A stretch of 12,128 nucleotides of DNA, from assembly GCA_947599995.1 (NCBI GenBank), contig CANQFW010000040.1:1-12128 (forward strand), in the 5' to 3' direction. This document shows, one piece after another, positions 1 to 7,263 of the stretch. The stretch's first letter is position 1. Each line of letters starts with the position of its first letter. A program made the position numbers and the translations under genes. The DNA is from an uncultured Clostridia bacterium. GTDB lineage: Bacteria; Bacillota; Clostridia; TANB77; CAG-508. The notes under the pieces are model-generated. The model made no database searches. It was not told the DNA's origin and saw only the letters and a program-made list of their open reading frames with translations.

Positions 1-270
1 TGCTGTAATGCAATTGTTGAGGCGATGGCATGCGGATGTCCGATTATTTCATCAGACAGAAAATTTAATTATGATATATTAGATTATAGCAATTCTATTA
101 TGATAGATCCTGATAATATTAAAGAATTGTCAAAAGCTATAGAAGAACTTAGAGATGATTGCGAAAAAAGAAAAAAAATGAAGTTGGGCAGCATGAAAAA
201 AGCAAAAGAATTAACTTTAAAAAACAGAACTCAAAATATTTTAGTATTTATGGAGAATTGTAAAAAATAA
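1..270 (+). CDS. GT4-family glycosyltransferase, C-terminal part (5' end outside window)
   Basis: The reading frame is open from the first base, so this is the last 89 codons of a gene that begins upstream. An internal ATG at 25 is not the true start, because the conserved motif begins before it. The visible residues NAIVEAMACGCPIISSD (residues 3-19 of the fragment) match the nucleotide-sugar binding E-x7-E region and following strand of GT-B fold, GT4 glycosyltransferases. The tail after it is charged and Lys-rich, as is usual for the final helix of this family. GT4 enzymes act at the inner face of the membrane and add a sugar from an NDP- or UDP-donor with retention of configuration. Sugar and acceptor cannot be told from this fragment. 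Its place at the head of a polysaccharide locus suggests a role in repeat-unit assembly. Confidence 0.85.
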   Translation, partial: CCNAIVEAMACGCPIISSDRKFNYDILDYSNSIMIDPDNIKELSKAIEELRDDCEKRKKMKLGSMKKAKELTLKNRTQNILVFMENCKK

Positions 271-274
271 TTGA

Positions 275-302
275 ATTAAAATGAATAAAAATTCATTTTA
301 AT
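275..302 (+). repeat. Perfect 12-bp inverted repeat, possible weak terminator or attenuator
   Basis: ATTAAAATGAAT at 275-286 is the exact reverse complement of ATTCATTTTAAT at 291-302, with a loop of four A residues at 287-290. It lies 4 bases after the stop of the GT4 gene and about 60 bases before the TupA-like start. The stem has only one G-C pair and no clear T tract follows it, so it is a poor classical terminator. It could be a weak terminator, an attenuator or an mRNA-end stabiliser. In so A+T-rich a sequence, chance is also possible. Confidence 0.45.
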
Positions 303-362
303 AGGTAGCAATTTACTTTTATGACAGAAATTTTTTATTTAAATAGGTAAAGGGATGATTTA

Positions 363-1250
363 ATGTTTATAAGAAAAAAAATATTGAAGATTTTTCGTGG
401 ACTTGGTAGTAGGGGGGGGTTAAATTTTTTGCCAAGTGAAGTATATATTAAGATATTATGGTATCTAAGATATGGAAAAAAAATTAATTTAAATAATCCA
501 AAAACATTTAACGAAAAGATTCAATGGCTAAAATTATATGATCATAATGAAGTATATAAAACTTTAGTAGATAAAAGTAAGGTTAAAAATTATATATCAA
601 ATAAATTTGGAGCAAAATATATTATTAAAACTTTATGGGAAGGTAAAGATCCAAATGAAATACCTTACGATAAATTACCAAGTCAATTTGTGATCAAATG
701 TACTCATGGATCACACTGTAATATTATTTGCAAGGACAAGTATAGACTTAATAAAAAAGAAACAAATAGGTTATTAAAAAAGTGGCTAAAAAAGGATTGG
801 TTTTGGTATGGAAGAGAATGGGTTTATAAAGGATTAAAACCGTCAATTATGATAGAAGAGTATATGGAAGATAAAAAATATAAGGAATTACCAGATTATA
901 AAATATATTGCTTTAATGGAGAACCTAAAATTATTGATGTATGTACTAATAGATACTCAAAAGATAATATGTGTGAAACTTACATGGATGAGAATTGGAA
1001 TTATTTAGGATTTTTATCTGCTGGTCATGATTCAAATCCAAATATTATGAAACCAAAAAACTTTAATCTTATGATTAATTTAGCAAAACAGTTGTCAAAA
1101 GGTTTTAAATTTATTAGAGTGGATTTATATGAGATAAATGGGCAGGTATATTTTGGAGAACTAACCTTTTATTCAGCAAATGGATTTGAAGAATTTGAAC
1201 CAGAAGAATGGAATTATAAATTAGGTAATATGATTGATTTATCAGATTAG
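363..1250 (+). CDS. TupA-like ATP-grasp protein
   Basis: A 295-residue protein of the TupA-like ATP-grasp family (the family named after teichuronopeptide biosynthesis protein TupA of alkaliphilic Bacillus). Recognisable parts are NPKTFNEKIQWLKLYD at residues 45-60, the family's N-terminal signature; FVIKCTHGSHCN at 109-120, the likely nucleotide-binding strand and glycine loop; IEEYM at 164-168; DYKIYCFNGEPK at 178-189; and the metal- and ATP-binding end at 250-270 with D254 and E266. ATP-grasp enzymes join a carboxylate to an amine through an acyl-phosphate. Members in capsule loci are thought to attach amino acids or similar groups to the glycan, but the substrate here is unknown. The start is supported by AGGG at 351-354, eight bases upstream of the ATG. 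Oddity: a run of eight G in codons 17-19. It is followed 22 bases later by a CapA-like gene, which strengthens a linked role. Confidence 0.85.
   Translation: MFIRKKILKIFRGLGSRGGLNFLPSEVYIKILWYLRYGKKINLNNPKTFNEKIQWLKLYDHNEVYKTLVDKSKVKNYISNKFGAKYIIKTLWEGKDPNEIPYDKLPSQFVIKCTHGSHCNIICKDKYRLNKKETNRLLKKWLKKDWFWYGREWVYKGLKPSIMIEEYMEDKKYKELPDYKIYCFNGEPKIIDVCTNRYSKDNMCETYMDENWNYLGFLSAGHDSNPNIMKPKNFNLMINLAKQLSKGFKFIRVDLYEINGQVYFGELTFYSANGFEEFEPEEWNYKLGNMIDLSD
412..419 (+). repeat. G8 homopolymer tract inside the TupA-like gene (candidate phase-variation switch)
   Basis: Eight consecutive G bases form part of codons 17-19 (AGG GGG GGG). With eight G the gene reads through in frame. With seven, the next codon is TAA (codon 20). 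With nine, the frame meets TGA at codon 26. A long G run is exceptional in sequence this poor in G+C and is prone to slipped-strand mispairing. Confidence 0.8.
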
Positions 1251-1262
1251 TATTTAATATGT

Positions 1263-1267
1263 GGAGG
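1263..1267 (+). promoter_or_regulatory. Ribosome binding site that decides the CapA-like start
   Basis: GGAGG lies five bases before the ATG at 1273. The in-frame GTG at 1261 overlaps this site and has no binding site of its own, so 1273 is the better start. Confidence 0.75.
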
Positions 1268-1272
1268 AATAT

Positions 1273-2445
1273 ATGAATGAACAGATAGAAATCTTGATAG
1301 GTGCAGATTTAGTACCAACAAAAGCAAATATTGAACTTTTTCGAAGTGGAGATACAAAAACATTGTTTGGTGAACAATTAGTTAATATTATGAATTCGGC
1401 AGATATTAGAGTGTTTAATCTTGAAACTCCTTTGATAAAAAAATCAAGTCCAATAAAAAAATGTGGACCTGTTTTAGGAATTGATGATAGCGTTATAACT
1501 GGAATAAAGATGATTAATCCAACATGTTTGACAATGGCAAACAATCATATTATGGATCATGGCGAAAATGGATTAGATAACACAATTAAAGTATTAGAGA
1601 ATAATGGAATTAATTATTTGGGAGTAGGTGAAAATATAAACAAATTATCGTCTTATTATATAAAGGTAATAAATAATTTGAAAATTTGTTTTTATGCATG
1701 TGCAGAGCATGAATTTTCAATTGCTACAGATTTTAAGCCTGGAGCTACTCCCTTTGATCCATTAACAACATATGATGAAATTATAAATCTTTCAAAAAAG
1801 TGTGATTTTTTAGTGGTTCTATATCATGGAGGAAAGGAGTTTTATCCATATCCTTCTCCTAATTTACAAAAATATTGTAGAAAATTTATTGATAAAGGAG
1901 CTGATTTGGTAATATGCCAGCACAGCCATTGCATAGGTTGTCAAGAAGACTACAATGGAAAAAAAATAATATATGGACAAGGAAACTTCATATTTGATGA
2001 TGGAACAAATATTCCTGAATGGAATTATGGATTTCTTATTAAACTAGTTATTGATGGAATACATAAAATTCGTAATATAAATTTTGTAGTAATTGAAAGA
2101 AAGGAAAACTGCATAAGAATTGCTGATAGAGATAAATCAGATAGAATTATTAAGGATTTTCGAAAAAGAAGTGAAGATTTGAAAGACGATTTATTTGTCA
2201 AAAATAAATATAAAAATTTTTCAAATGAAAATCTTTATATTTTATTAAGAAAATTTGACTTAATTGGAGGATGCTTACCACTAAGAATATTGGATAAAAT
2301 TACTAAAAATAGAATTGGTAATTATTATTTTAAAAAAATATATTTAAAAAACAAGTCATTTGGTATACAGAATTCAATTGAATGTGAAGCATGGAATGAA
2401 TTGTTGATTACAGCAATAAAAGAAAATAATGAAGAAAGGGGATGA
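1273..2445 (+). CDS. CapA-like poly-gamma-glutamate synthesis family protein (metallophosphoesterase fold)
   Basis: A 390-residue protein with the CapA fold. Conserved segments in order are GADLVP at 10-15 (the family's first metal-ligand loop, usually GD), NLETP at 49-53, ANNHIMDHG at 89-97, YHGGKEF at 184-190, QHSHCIG at 216-222 and YGQGNF at 234-239. They supply the Asp/Glu/Asn/His ligands of a two-metal phosphoesterase-like site. Founding members are PgsA/CapA of the poly-gamma-glutamate capsule. Many relatives occur in polysaccharide loci with no proven reaction. No signal peptide or membrane anchor is visible at the N-terminus, unlike PgsA/CapA, so this version looks cytoplasmic. About 130 C-terminal residues after the fold are Lys- and Asn-rich and not recognised. 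It lies 22 bases after the TupA-like gene and 4 before the next glycosyltransferase, so it is probably cotranscribed with both. Confidence 0.85.
   Translation: MNEQIEILIGADLVPTKANIELFRSGDTKTLFGEQLVNIMNSADIRVFNLETPLIKKSSPIKKCGPVLGIDDSVITGIKMINPTCLTMANNHIMDHGENGLDNTIKVLENNGINYLGVGENINKLSSYYIKVINNLKICFYACAEHEFSIATDFKPGATPFDPLTTYDEIINLSKKCDFLVVLYHGGKEFYPYPSPNLQKYCRKFIDKGADLVICQHSHCIGCQEDYNGKKIIYGQGNFIFDDGTNIPEWNYGFLIKLVIDGIHKIRNINFVVIERKENCIRIADRDKSDRIIKDFRKRSEDLKDDLFVKNKYKNFSNENLYILLRKFDLIGGCLPLRILDKITKNRIGNYYFKKIYLKNKSFGIQNSIECEAWNELLITAIKENNEERG
2435..2441 (+). promoter_or_regulatory. Ribosome binding site that decides the second GT4 start
   Basis: AAAGGGG lies eight bases before the ATG at 2450. 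An earlier in-frame ATG at 2429 would place this site inside the gene and has only weak purines before it, so 2450 is preferred. The site overlaps the last codons of the CapA-like gene, which suggests translational coupling. Confidence 0.65.
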
Positions 2446-2449
2446 AAAA

Positions 2450-3571
2450 ATGATAAAACTTATGCATGTAATATATGGATTAAATATGGGAGGGGCAGAG
2501 ACCTTAATTAAAGACTATGCTCTAAAAATAGATAAAAATAAGTTTAATATAGAAATATTGTGTTTAAAACATTCAGTGGATTCACCTTATGAAGAATTAC
2601 TAAGTAATCATAATATTAAGGTTATATATTTATGTGATAAAATTAAATATAAAAAGAATAATAAAAGAATAATTTCGAAAGTTGTATATAAAATAAAAGA
2701 ATATCTAGTGTTTAAAAAAATAATAAGAAAAGAAAAACCTGATATAATACATTCTCATTTAAGCATTAATAGTTTTATAAGATTTGCTAAACCAAATAAA
2801 TCAACAAAATTATTTTATACTGTACATAATGAACCTAGTGTTTTATGGAAAAAAAGCAATTTGCTTGAATATGTTGATTTCAAGGCAACAAAATGGCTAG
2901 TAAAAAAATATAAAATGAGATTTTTAGTTTTACAAGATGATATGAGAAAAGAAGTTAATAAATTATTTAATGTAGATAATTCAATAATCCTTAATAATGG
3001 GATAGATTTTTCTCGCTTTAAAAATACAAATAATAAGAAACAAATAAAAGAAGAATTAAATATCCCAAGTAATTCATATATAATAGGGCATATTGGAAGA
3101 TTTGAATTTCAAAAGAATCACGATTTTTTGATTGATGTATTTAATGAAATATACAAAAAAAATAATAATAGTTTCTTGATAATGATTGGTTCCGGTAATG
3201 AAAAAGAAAATATAGAAAAAAAATTAAAAAGATTAAATCTAGATAACAAATATTTAATTTTATCCAATAGGCTAGATATACCTAATTTATTAAATATTAT
3301 GGATGCATTTGTTTTTCCTTCTATTTATGAAGGACTTGGCATGGTATTGATTGAGGCTCAAAAAATGAAATTACCATGCTTTATATCAGATACAATACCT
3401 GATTATGCAATTATATCTAATTTAGTAACAACATTATCTTTAAGTGAATCTCCAAAAGAATGGGCTGAAAAGATAGTAAATTATAAATATCCTCAAAGTT
3501 TAATTTTTAATGATTATAATTGGGATATGGAAATAGTTATAAAAAAATTGGAAGATATATATTTGAATTAA
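2450..3571 (+). CDS. GT4-family glycosyltransferase
   Basis: A 373-residue GT-B fold glycosyltransferase, a normal length for the family. The N-terminal domain has HVIYGLNMGGAE at residues 6-17, the glycine-rich acceptor-side loop, and DIIHSHLS at 98-105. The C-terminal domain has NNGID at 182-186, GRFEFQKNHDFLI at 216-228 and EGLGMVLIEAQ at 294-304, the E-x7-E donor-binding motif. The enzyme should transfer a sugar from an activated donor to the lipid-linked repeat unit on the cytoplasmic side of the membrane. Linkage and sugar cannot be assigned from sequence. The start at 2450 lies 4 bases after the CapA-like stop. Downstream is a long gap with a broken flippase gene, so transcription of this operon section may have been altered. 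Confidence 0.9.
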   Translation: MIKLMHVIYGLNMGGAETLIKDYALKIDKNKFNIEILCLKHSVDSPYEELLSNHNIKVIYLCDKIKYKKNNKRIISKVVYKIKEYLVFKKIIRKEKPDIIHSHLSINSFIRFAKPNKSTKLFYTVHNEPSVLWKKSNLLEYVDFKATKWLVKKYKMRFLVLQDDMRKEVNKLFNVDNSIILNNGIDFSRFKNTNNKKQIKEELNIPSNSYIIGHIGRFEFQKNHDFLIDVFNEIYKKNNNSFLIMIGSGNEKENIEKKLKRLNLDNKYLILSNRLDIPNLLNIMDAFVFPSIYEGLGMVLIEAQKMKLPCFISDTIPDYAIISNLVTTLSLSESPKEWAEKIVNYKYPQSLIFNDYNWDMEIVIKKLEDIYLN

Positions 3572-3661
3572 AAAATAAAGGAAGCATAATAGTTTGAAAG
3601 AATTTACATTTCATAACCATGTGTGTACCTTGCGAGAGACAAGGAAGAAATCAAATTTTAT

Positions 3662-3859
3662 GTGAATGATAGTAGAACTAAAAATATTAATTTATTATTG
3701 ATTAATAAAATAAATTCAATTATATTTCCATTTATAAATATAACATCGATATAGCAGATTTCAGATTTTCAACCTACTGGTTTAGCAAATTTATTTTTAG
3801 TTTTGGATGTACTAAATATAGCAGAATTGGGATATGATATTGCAATTGTATTTATATAA
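3662..3859 (+). pseudogene. Degraded Wzx-type oligosaccharide flippase, N-terminal relic
   Basis: One frame (codon starts at 3662, 3665 and so on) reads NDSRTKN, then LINKINSIIFPFI, then a TAG at 3752-3754, then PTGLANLFLVLDVLN and AELGYDIAIVFI before a TAA at 3857-3859. Spacing and residues match the first 70 or so residues of polysaccharide flippases of the PST/MATE-like superfamily. Those usually begin with an SRTKN motif, have a first membrane helix with IFPFI, then a G-L-(N/A)-x-LF segment and a second helix with AELG-x-x-x-AIVF. Two in-frame stops and loss of everything beyond show it is dead. The GTG at 3662 may be the old start or a mutated ATG. An intact flippase stands at 10598-12049, so this looks like a replaced copy. 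The match rests on memory of the family, not a search. Confidence 0.6.
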
Positions 3860-4065
3860 AGCAACGGTAAGAGGGTGTATTTCTATTGTTTTTTACATGT
3901 ATATATGTGATTAGAAGTATTGCCAGTTATAATACATTAAAGGATTTGATTTTTCAAAATAGTATCAAATAAATTATGTTAACATTCAAGAAATTTAGTA
4001 TTGAACAAAATATTAATATATTAAAAAAAAGAATATAGTAAATTATTGGAAAAGGAGTAAAAATA
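3860..4065 (+). other. Intergenic remainder with no supported gene
   Basis: This is the rest of the 494-base gap between the second GT4 and the GT2 gene. All forward frames are broken by frequent stops. Short open pieces (for example an ATG at 3976 giving 20 Lys/Ile-rich codons to 4038) could be the worn tail of the old flippase, but no motif proves it. The final 15 bases hold the ribosome binding site of the next gene. In the first part of the gap (3572-3661) an AAAGGAAG at 3577-3584 precedes a TTG at 3594 with 23 codons, perhaps the ruined start of a lost gene. Confidence 0.5.
4051..4057 (+). promoter_or_regulatory. Ribosome binding site supporting a TTG start
   Basis: AAAGGAG is placed eight bases before the TTG at 4066. 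No in-frame ATG lies near it, and the family motif VTYNR starts at residue 9 from this TTG, so the TTG start is well supported. Confidence 0.8.
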
Positions 4066-5019
4066 TTGAATAATCTATGTGTATTAATAGTAACTTATAA
4101 TAGAAAAGTATATTTAGAAAAATTATTAAATAATATTGTAAAAAATAAAAAGATAGAAAATATTTTTATATTCGATAATTATAGCAATGATGATACAACA
4201 GAATTATTAAAAAAAATGAAAATAATTGATGAAGTAGAAGAAAATAAAATTATATCAACAATAAATAAAAATATTCAATATTATTATTATAGAAATAGTG
4301 AGAATAGCGGAGGATCAGGGGGATTTCATAAGGGATTTGAACTAATTTCAAATATGAATAAATTTGAATATATATGGGCTATGGATGATGATGTAATTCC
4401 AGATGAGGATTGTCTAAATCGCTTATTAATGTATCAGAGCGAAGATACAATGATAACAATTCCCAACCGTACTGATGAAAATTATGAAGATAAGGTATGT
4501 ACAAGCATAGATTTAACCAACCCATTTAAATTATTTGTTAAAAAAAAGAAAACATATAAAGTAAGTGAATTACCATGTAACAAAGAATATATAGAAGTGG
4601 TAGATATGGCGTTTGAGGGACCATTAATAAACTGTAAATTAATAAATAATATTGGACTACCAGACGAGAATTATTTTATTCAATTTGATGATACCGATTA
4701 TGCAACAAGAGCTAGCCAGTATACAAAAATTAAATTTATAAAAAATGCTATTTTACATAAACAAATAATTCCTATAAGGAAGAATAATAAATTAATGAAT
4801 TGGAAAGAATATTATGCATATCGTAATGATATTTTATTTTGTAGAAAGTATGGAAAAAATGTTTTAGTGAAATATATGACGCCTATATTAGTATTTATTG
4901 ATTTATCTTTAAGAGCAATTATAAAAAGAAAATGGAAAAATTTAAAAGTTTTAAGTAAGGCCTTTTTAGATGGATATCTAGGGAAAAAAGGAAAAACTAT
5001 AAATCCAGGAGATTTATGA
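4066..5019 (+). CDS. GlfT2-like GT2 glycosyltransferase, probable galactofuranosyltransferase
   Basis: A 317-residue GT-A fold enzyme starting at TTG. Motifs in order are VTYNR at residues 9-13; the glycine-rich NSGGSGGFHKG at 80-90, typical of the GlfT2/rhamnosyl-type branch; WAMDDDVIPD at 104-113, carrying the metal-binding D-x-D; FIQFDDTDYATR at 204-215, with the likely catalytic Asp pair; His231 in the place of the usual late His; and YYAYRND at 249-255. GlfT2-like enzymes move galactofuranose from UDP-Galf. The presence of glf at 9505 in the same locus supports that donor, though rhamnosyltransferases share the same signature. A hydrophobic stretch at about residues 265-285, followed by basic residues, suggests membrane association at the cytoplasmic face. 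It ends directly before the next gene, with no spacing if that gene used the TTG at 5020. Confidence 0.85.
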   Translation: MNNLCVLIVTYNRKVYLEKLLNNIVKNKKIENIFIFDNYSNDDTTELLKKMKIIDEVEENKIISTINKNIQYYYYRNSENSGGSGGFHKGFELISNMNKFEYIWAMDDDVIPDEDCLNRLLMYQSEDTMITIPNRTDENYEDKVCTSIDLTNPFKLFVKKKKTYKVSELPCNKEYIEVVDMAFEGPLINCKLINNIGLPDENYFIQFDDTDYATRASQYTKIKFIKNAILHKQIIPIRKNNKLMNWKEYYAYRNDILFCRKYGKNVLVKYMTPILVFIDLSLRAIIKRKWKNLKVLSKAFLDGYLGKKGKTINPGDL

Positions 5020-5034
5020 TTGGAGATTGAAAAA

Positions 5035-5613
5035 ATGATAAAAAGTAAAAAAGATTATTATTATTATATGCAGCAAGACAAAAAAGCATTAGGTATAAAA
5101 AAAAAGAAACCAACAATTTTTAAGGATGAAATATGGAGATTTGAAAGATTATTGAGAAAAATAGAATATATTGAAAATGTAAAAAAACATAATATAATTA
5201 ATAAAATTATATTATTATTATGTAAGTATAAATATCATAGATTAAGTATAAAATTAGGATTTTCGATTCCAATAAATGCATTTGAACATGGACTTTCAAT
5301 TGCACATTATGGTACAATTGTAGTTAATGGTAATTCAAAAATTGGAAAAAATTGTAGAATTCAAGAAGGAGTGAACATAGGTGCTGATAAAGGAAATAGC
5401 AATGCCCCAATAATTGGAGACAATGTATTTATAGGAACAGGAGCCAAAATAATAGGTAATATAAAAATAGCAAATGGCATTGCAATTGGAGCTAATGCAG
5501 TGGTAACTAAATCATTTGAAGAAGAAAATATAACTATTGCAGGAGTTCCAGCAAAAAAAATAAGTGAAAAAGGGTCAAAAAATTATTTAAATAAATTATT
5601 GAAACAAGAATAA
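5035..5613 (+). CDS. CysE-like hexapeptide-repeat O-acetyltransferase
   Basis: A 192-residue protein of the serine-acetyltransferase-like group of left-handed beta-helix acyltransferases. The N-terminus (MIKSKKDYYYYMQQDKKALG) matches the short helical lead of capsule-locus members. The helix of hexapeptide repeats runs from about residue 85 to 175 and includes HGLSIAHYGTIVVN (86-91 region with His91 as likely catalytic base), IGKNCRIQEGVNIG, IGDNVFIGTGAKIIG and AGVPAKKI at 169-176. Such proteins use acetyl-CoA to O-acetylate a sugar and probably act in the cytoplasm on the repeat unit or precursor. Two starts are possible: ATG 5035 with GGAG at 5022-5025, or TTG 5020 with AGGAG at 5007-5011. 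The family N-terminus favours 5035. It is the only acyltransferase in the window that appears intact. Confidence 0.85.
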   Translation: MIKSKKDYYYYMQQDKKALGIKKKKPTIFKDEIWRFERLLRKIEYIENVKKHNIINKIILLLCKYKYHRLSIKLGFSIPINAFEHGLSIAHYGTIVVNGNSKIGKNCRIQEGVNIGADKGNSNAPIIGDNVFIGTGAKIIGNIKIANGIAIGANAVVTKSFEEENITIAGVPAKKISEKGSKNYLNKLLKQE

Positions 5614-5647
5614 TTATTAATTGCATTTATTATATAAACAGAAAAAT

Positions 5648-5653
5648 AGGAGA
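5648..5653 (+). promoter_or_regulatory. Ribosome binding site supporting a GTG start
   Basis: AGGAGA lies seven bases before the GTG at 5661, and no closer ATG is available upstream of the first membrane helix. Confidence 0.75.
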
Positions 5654-5660
5654 TTTTTAA

Positions 5661-7016
5661 GTGATAAAATTAAATTTTATAGATAAAAAAAATATTAATA
5701 GAATGTTATTAGTATCGATTTTAATACTAATTTTTATAGGATTTTTTTCAGAGCAAATAGAAAAAATAAGAATTATATTATATGTACTATGTGCTCTAGT
5801 AGGTTTATTTTCTATAAGATACACATTTGTGATAATTATACTAACGTATACATATTTTTTATCAATGTATAGTGAATTGGATATAGTTGGTGGAATCCCA
5901 ACTTTTGGTCTTATTGCAGGACTAATGTGTTTTATAGGAGAAACAAGTAGATATTTAAAAGCAAATAAATATAGGATTTCTAAAAAAATAATATATAAAG
6001 GGATATATATATTATTTATTATATTTCTCTTAGCCAGTAGTATTTTAGTGGCAAAAATGCGTTATGGTCAGCCAATTATTAGAGGGGTTTATTCATTTAG
6101 AAATTTATTAATAATATTATACATATTCCCTTTTACAAAATTATTAAAAGATAAAAAAAATGAAAAAATAGTAATAATGGAGTATTTAACAAAACTTATT
6201 ACTTTTTCAATCTTTGTGATAATAATTCAAGTTTTATTAATGAATAAGGTTCAGTTCTTAAAATTAATGGAAGCTTCACGATATAAAGAAGAAAGGATAT
6301 TGATACATTCGGTTTCTACCTTGTATTGTTTTGTTTTTGCATATATTTTAAATATTTTTTTTGAAACTAAGAAAATAAATAAGTTTAGAGTTATAACATT
6401 AGTATTAATTGTAATAGCAATATTTGTTATATCAAGAACGAGAATGTTTATGATTGGTATTTGTGTAATTTCATTCTTTGAGATATTAATATTAAGCAAT
6501 ATTAAAATAACAAATAAAATATTTCTAAGTATAATTGGTATTATTACAGCTTTTATTGTTCTATTTGGTACTAATTTTATTACAAACATTACAAATGGCC
6601 TATTTAAAGATGTAACGACAGAAAAAGATTCTTATATTAGAGTTGAAGCAATAGAATATCATATGAATTTTATTAAAGATGACTTTTTTTTATTAGGTGC
6701 TGGAATTACAAATGAAAAATATGAACCATCTCCTGTAAATGAAGCTAGTAAGAAGGGCTATCTTTTGGCAGATATTGGTATTTTTGCAGTATTTTTCGAA
6801 TATGGAATTATGGGGCTATTTGCGTTATTACTACTTACATTTAATATTTTTAGAAATAGTTTTAAAATAAAAGATAGAATTGTTTCTAATTTAGCAAAGT
6901 TATTTTTTGTATTTATTGTGGCAACAATGTACACTGTATCTCCAATAACAACGGGTGTTTGGATTATATATATTATTATATATTCAATGTTATATGCTGA
7001 AAAATATAGAAATTAG
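5661..7016 (+). CDS. Wzy-like O-antigen/capsule polymerase, integral membrane
   Basis: A 451-residue, strongly hydrophobic protein with about ten to twelve predicted membrane segments, starting at GTG. It has the layout of O-antigen polymerase/ligase family proteins. Short helices fill the N-terminal half. A loop with RGVYSFRNLL lies at about residues 140-150. A helix is preceded by SRTRMF near residue 255. One larger extracytoplasmic loop spans roughly residues 315-375 (DSYIRVEAIEYHMNF to SPVNEASKKGYLLADIG), and a closing helix pair begins with FFEYGIMGLFALL, the conserved E-x-G-x-x-G pattern of this family. The expected role is to polymerise flipped repeat units on the outer face of the membrane. 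Such proteins diverge strongly, so the assignment rests on topology, the late loop and context. The neighbours are an acetyltransferase upstream and broken acyltransferases downstream. Confidence 0.8.
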   Translation: MIKLNFIDKKNINRMLLVSILILIFIGFFSEQIEKIRIILYVLCALVGLFSIRYTFVIIILTYTYFLSMYSELDIVGGIPTFGLIAGLMCFIGETSRYLKANKYRISKKIIYKGIYILFIIFLLASSILVAKMRYGQPIIRGVYSFRNLLIILYIFPFTKLLKDKKNEKIVIMEYLTKLITFSIFVIIIQVLLMNKVQFLKLMEASRYKEERILIHSVSTLYCFVFAYILNIFFETKKINKFRVITLVLIVIAIFVISRTRMFMIGICVISFFEILILSNIKITNKIFLSIIGIITAFIVLFGTNFITNITNGLFKDVTTEKDSYIRVEAIEYHMNFIKDDFFLLGAGITNEKYEPSPVNEASKKGYLLADIGIFAVFFEYGIMGLFALLLLTFNIFRNSFKIKDRIVSNLAKLFFVFIVATMYTVSPITTGVWIIYIIIYSMLYAEKYRN

Positions 7017-7065
7017 ATAAAAATATTGTATATTTGAAATAAGATTATTTATATAGTTTGTTATA

Positions 7066-7263
7066 ATGAATTCTAATAATAGTTGTTCTATTAATAAATA
7101 CACCATATCTATCAAGAATTTTAGGATTAGATTTATTAGACATTTTACAAAGTATTCTAATAACTTTGCTGATATATTCATTATATTATCTTCTGCATTG
7201 TCATTAGTTATATGTTATCTTATAAATAAAATACAGAAGATTAATAATATAATACAATTTTAA
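7066..7263 (+). pseudogene. Short unassigned ORF, possibly the C-terminal relic of an acyltransferase-3 gene
   Basis: Sixty-five codons lie in the 271-base gap between the polymerase and the first acyltransferase. No ribosome binding site precedes the ATG. The C-terminal half (ILSSALSLVICYLINKI, about residues 40-56) is a membrane helix ending in a lysine-rich tail, which resembles the last helix of acyltransferase-3 proteins. With two damaged acyltransferase genes following, a third remnant is conceivable. It may equally be chance. I do not recognise a function. Confidence 0.25.

Noticed and set aside
1261..1272. GTG at 1261 as the start of the CapA-like gene
   Set aside because: It overlaps the GGAGG site that is correctly spaced for the ATG at 1273.
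1254..1544. Minus-strand open frame of 96 codons
   Set aside because: It lies opposite the conserved N-terminal part of the CapA-like gene, has no ribosome binding site or recognisable motif, and is explained as a mirror of coding bias.
2429..2449. ATG at 2429 as the start of the second GT4 gene
   Set aside because: The AAAGGGG site lies downstream of it and is correctly spaced for the ATG at 2450; the extra seven residues are not typical of the family.
3628..3644. CCTTG/CAAGG inverted repeat with a seven-base loop, considered as a terminator of the second GT4 gene
   Set aside because: Only five base pairs and no T tract follows.
3976..4038. Twenty-codon ORF in the gap before the GT2 gene
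   Set aside because: No ribosome binding site and no motif; Lys/Ile-rich peptides of this size arise often by chance in such A+T-rich sequence.
3940..4040. Possible -35/-10 promoter pairs before the GT2 gene and, similarly, before glf
   Set aside because: Several near matches exist (TTGATT and TAAATT with an 18-base gap), but in sequence this A+T-rich they are expected by chance and none is close to consensus.
6251..6589. Minus-strand open frame of 112 codons opposite the polymerase
   Set aside because: Low-complexity Ile/Asn-rich product, antisense to membrane helices of a well supported gene; no start signal.
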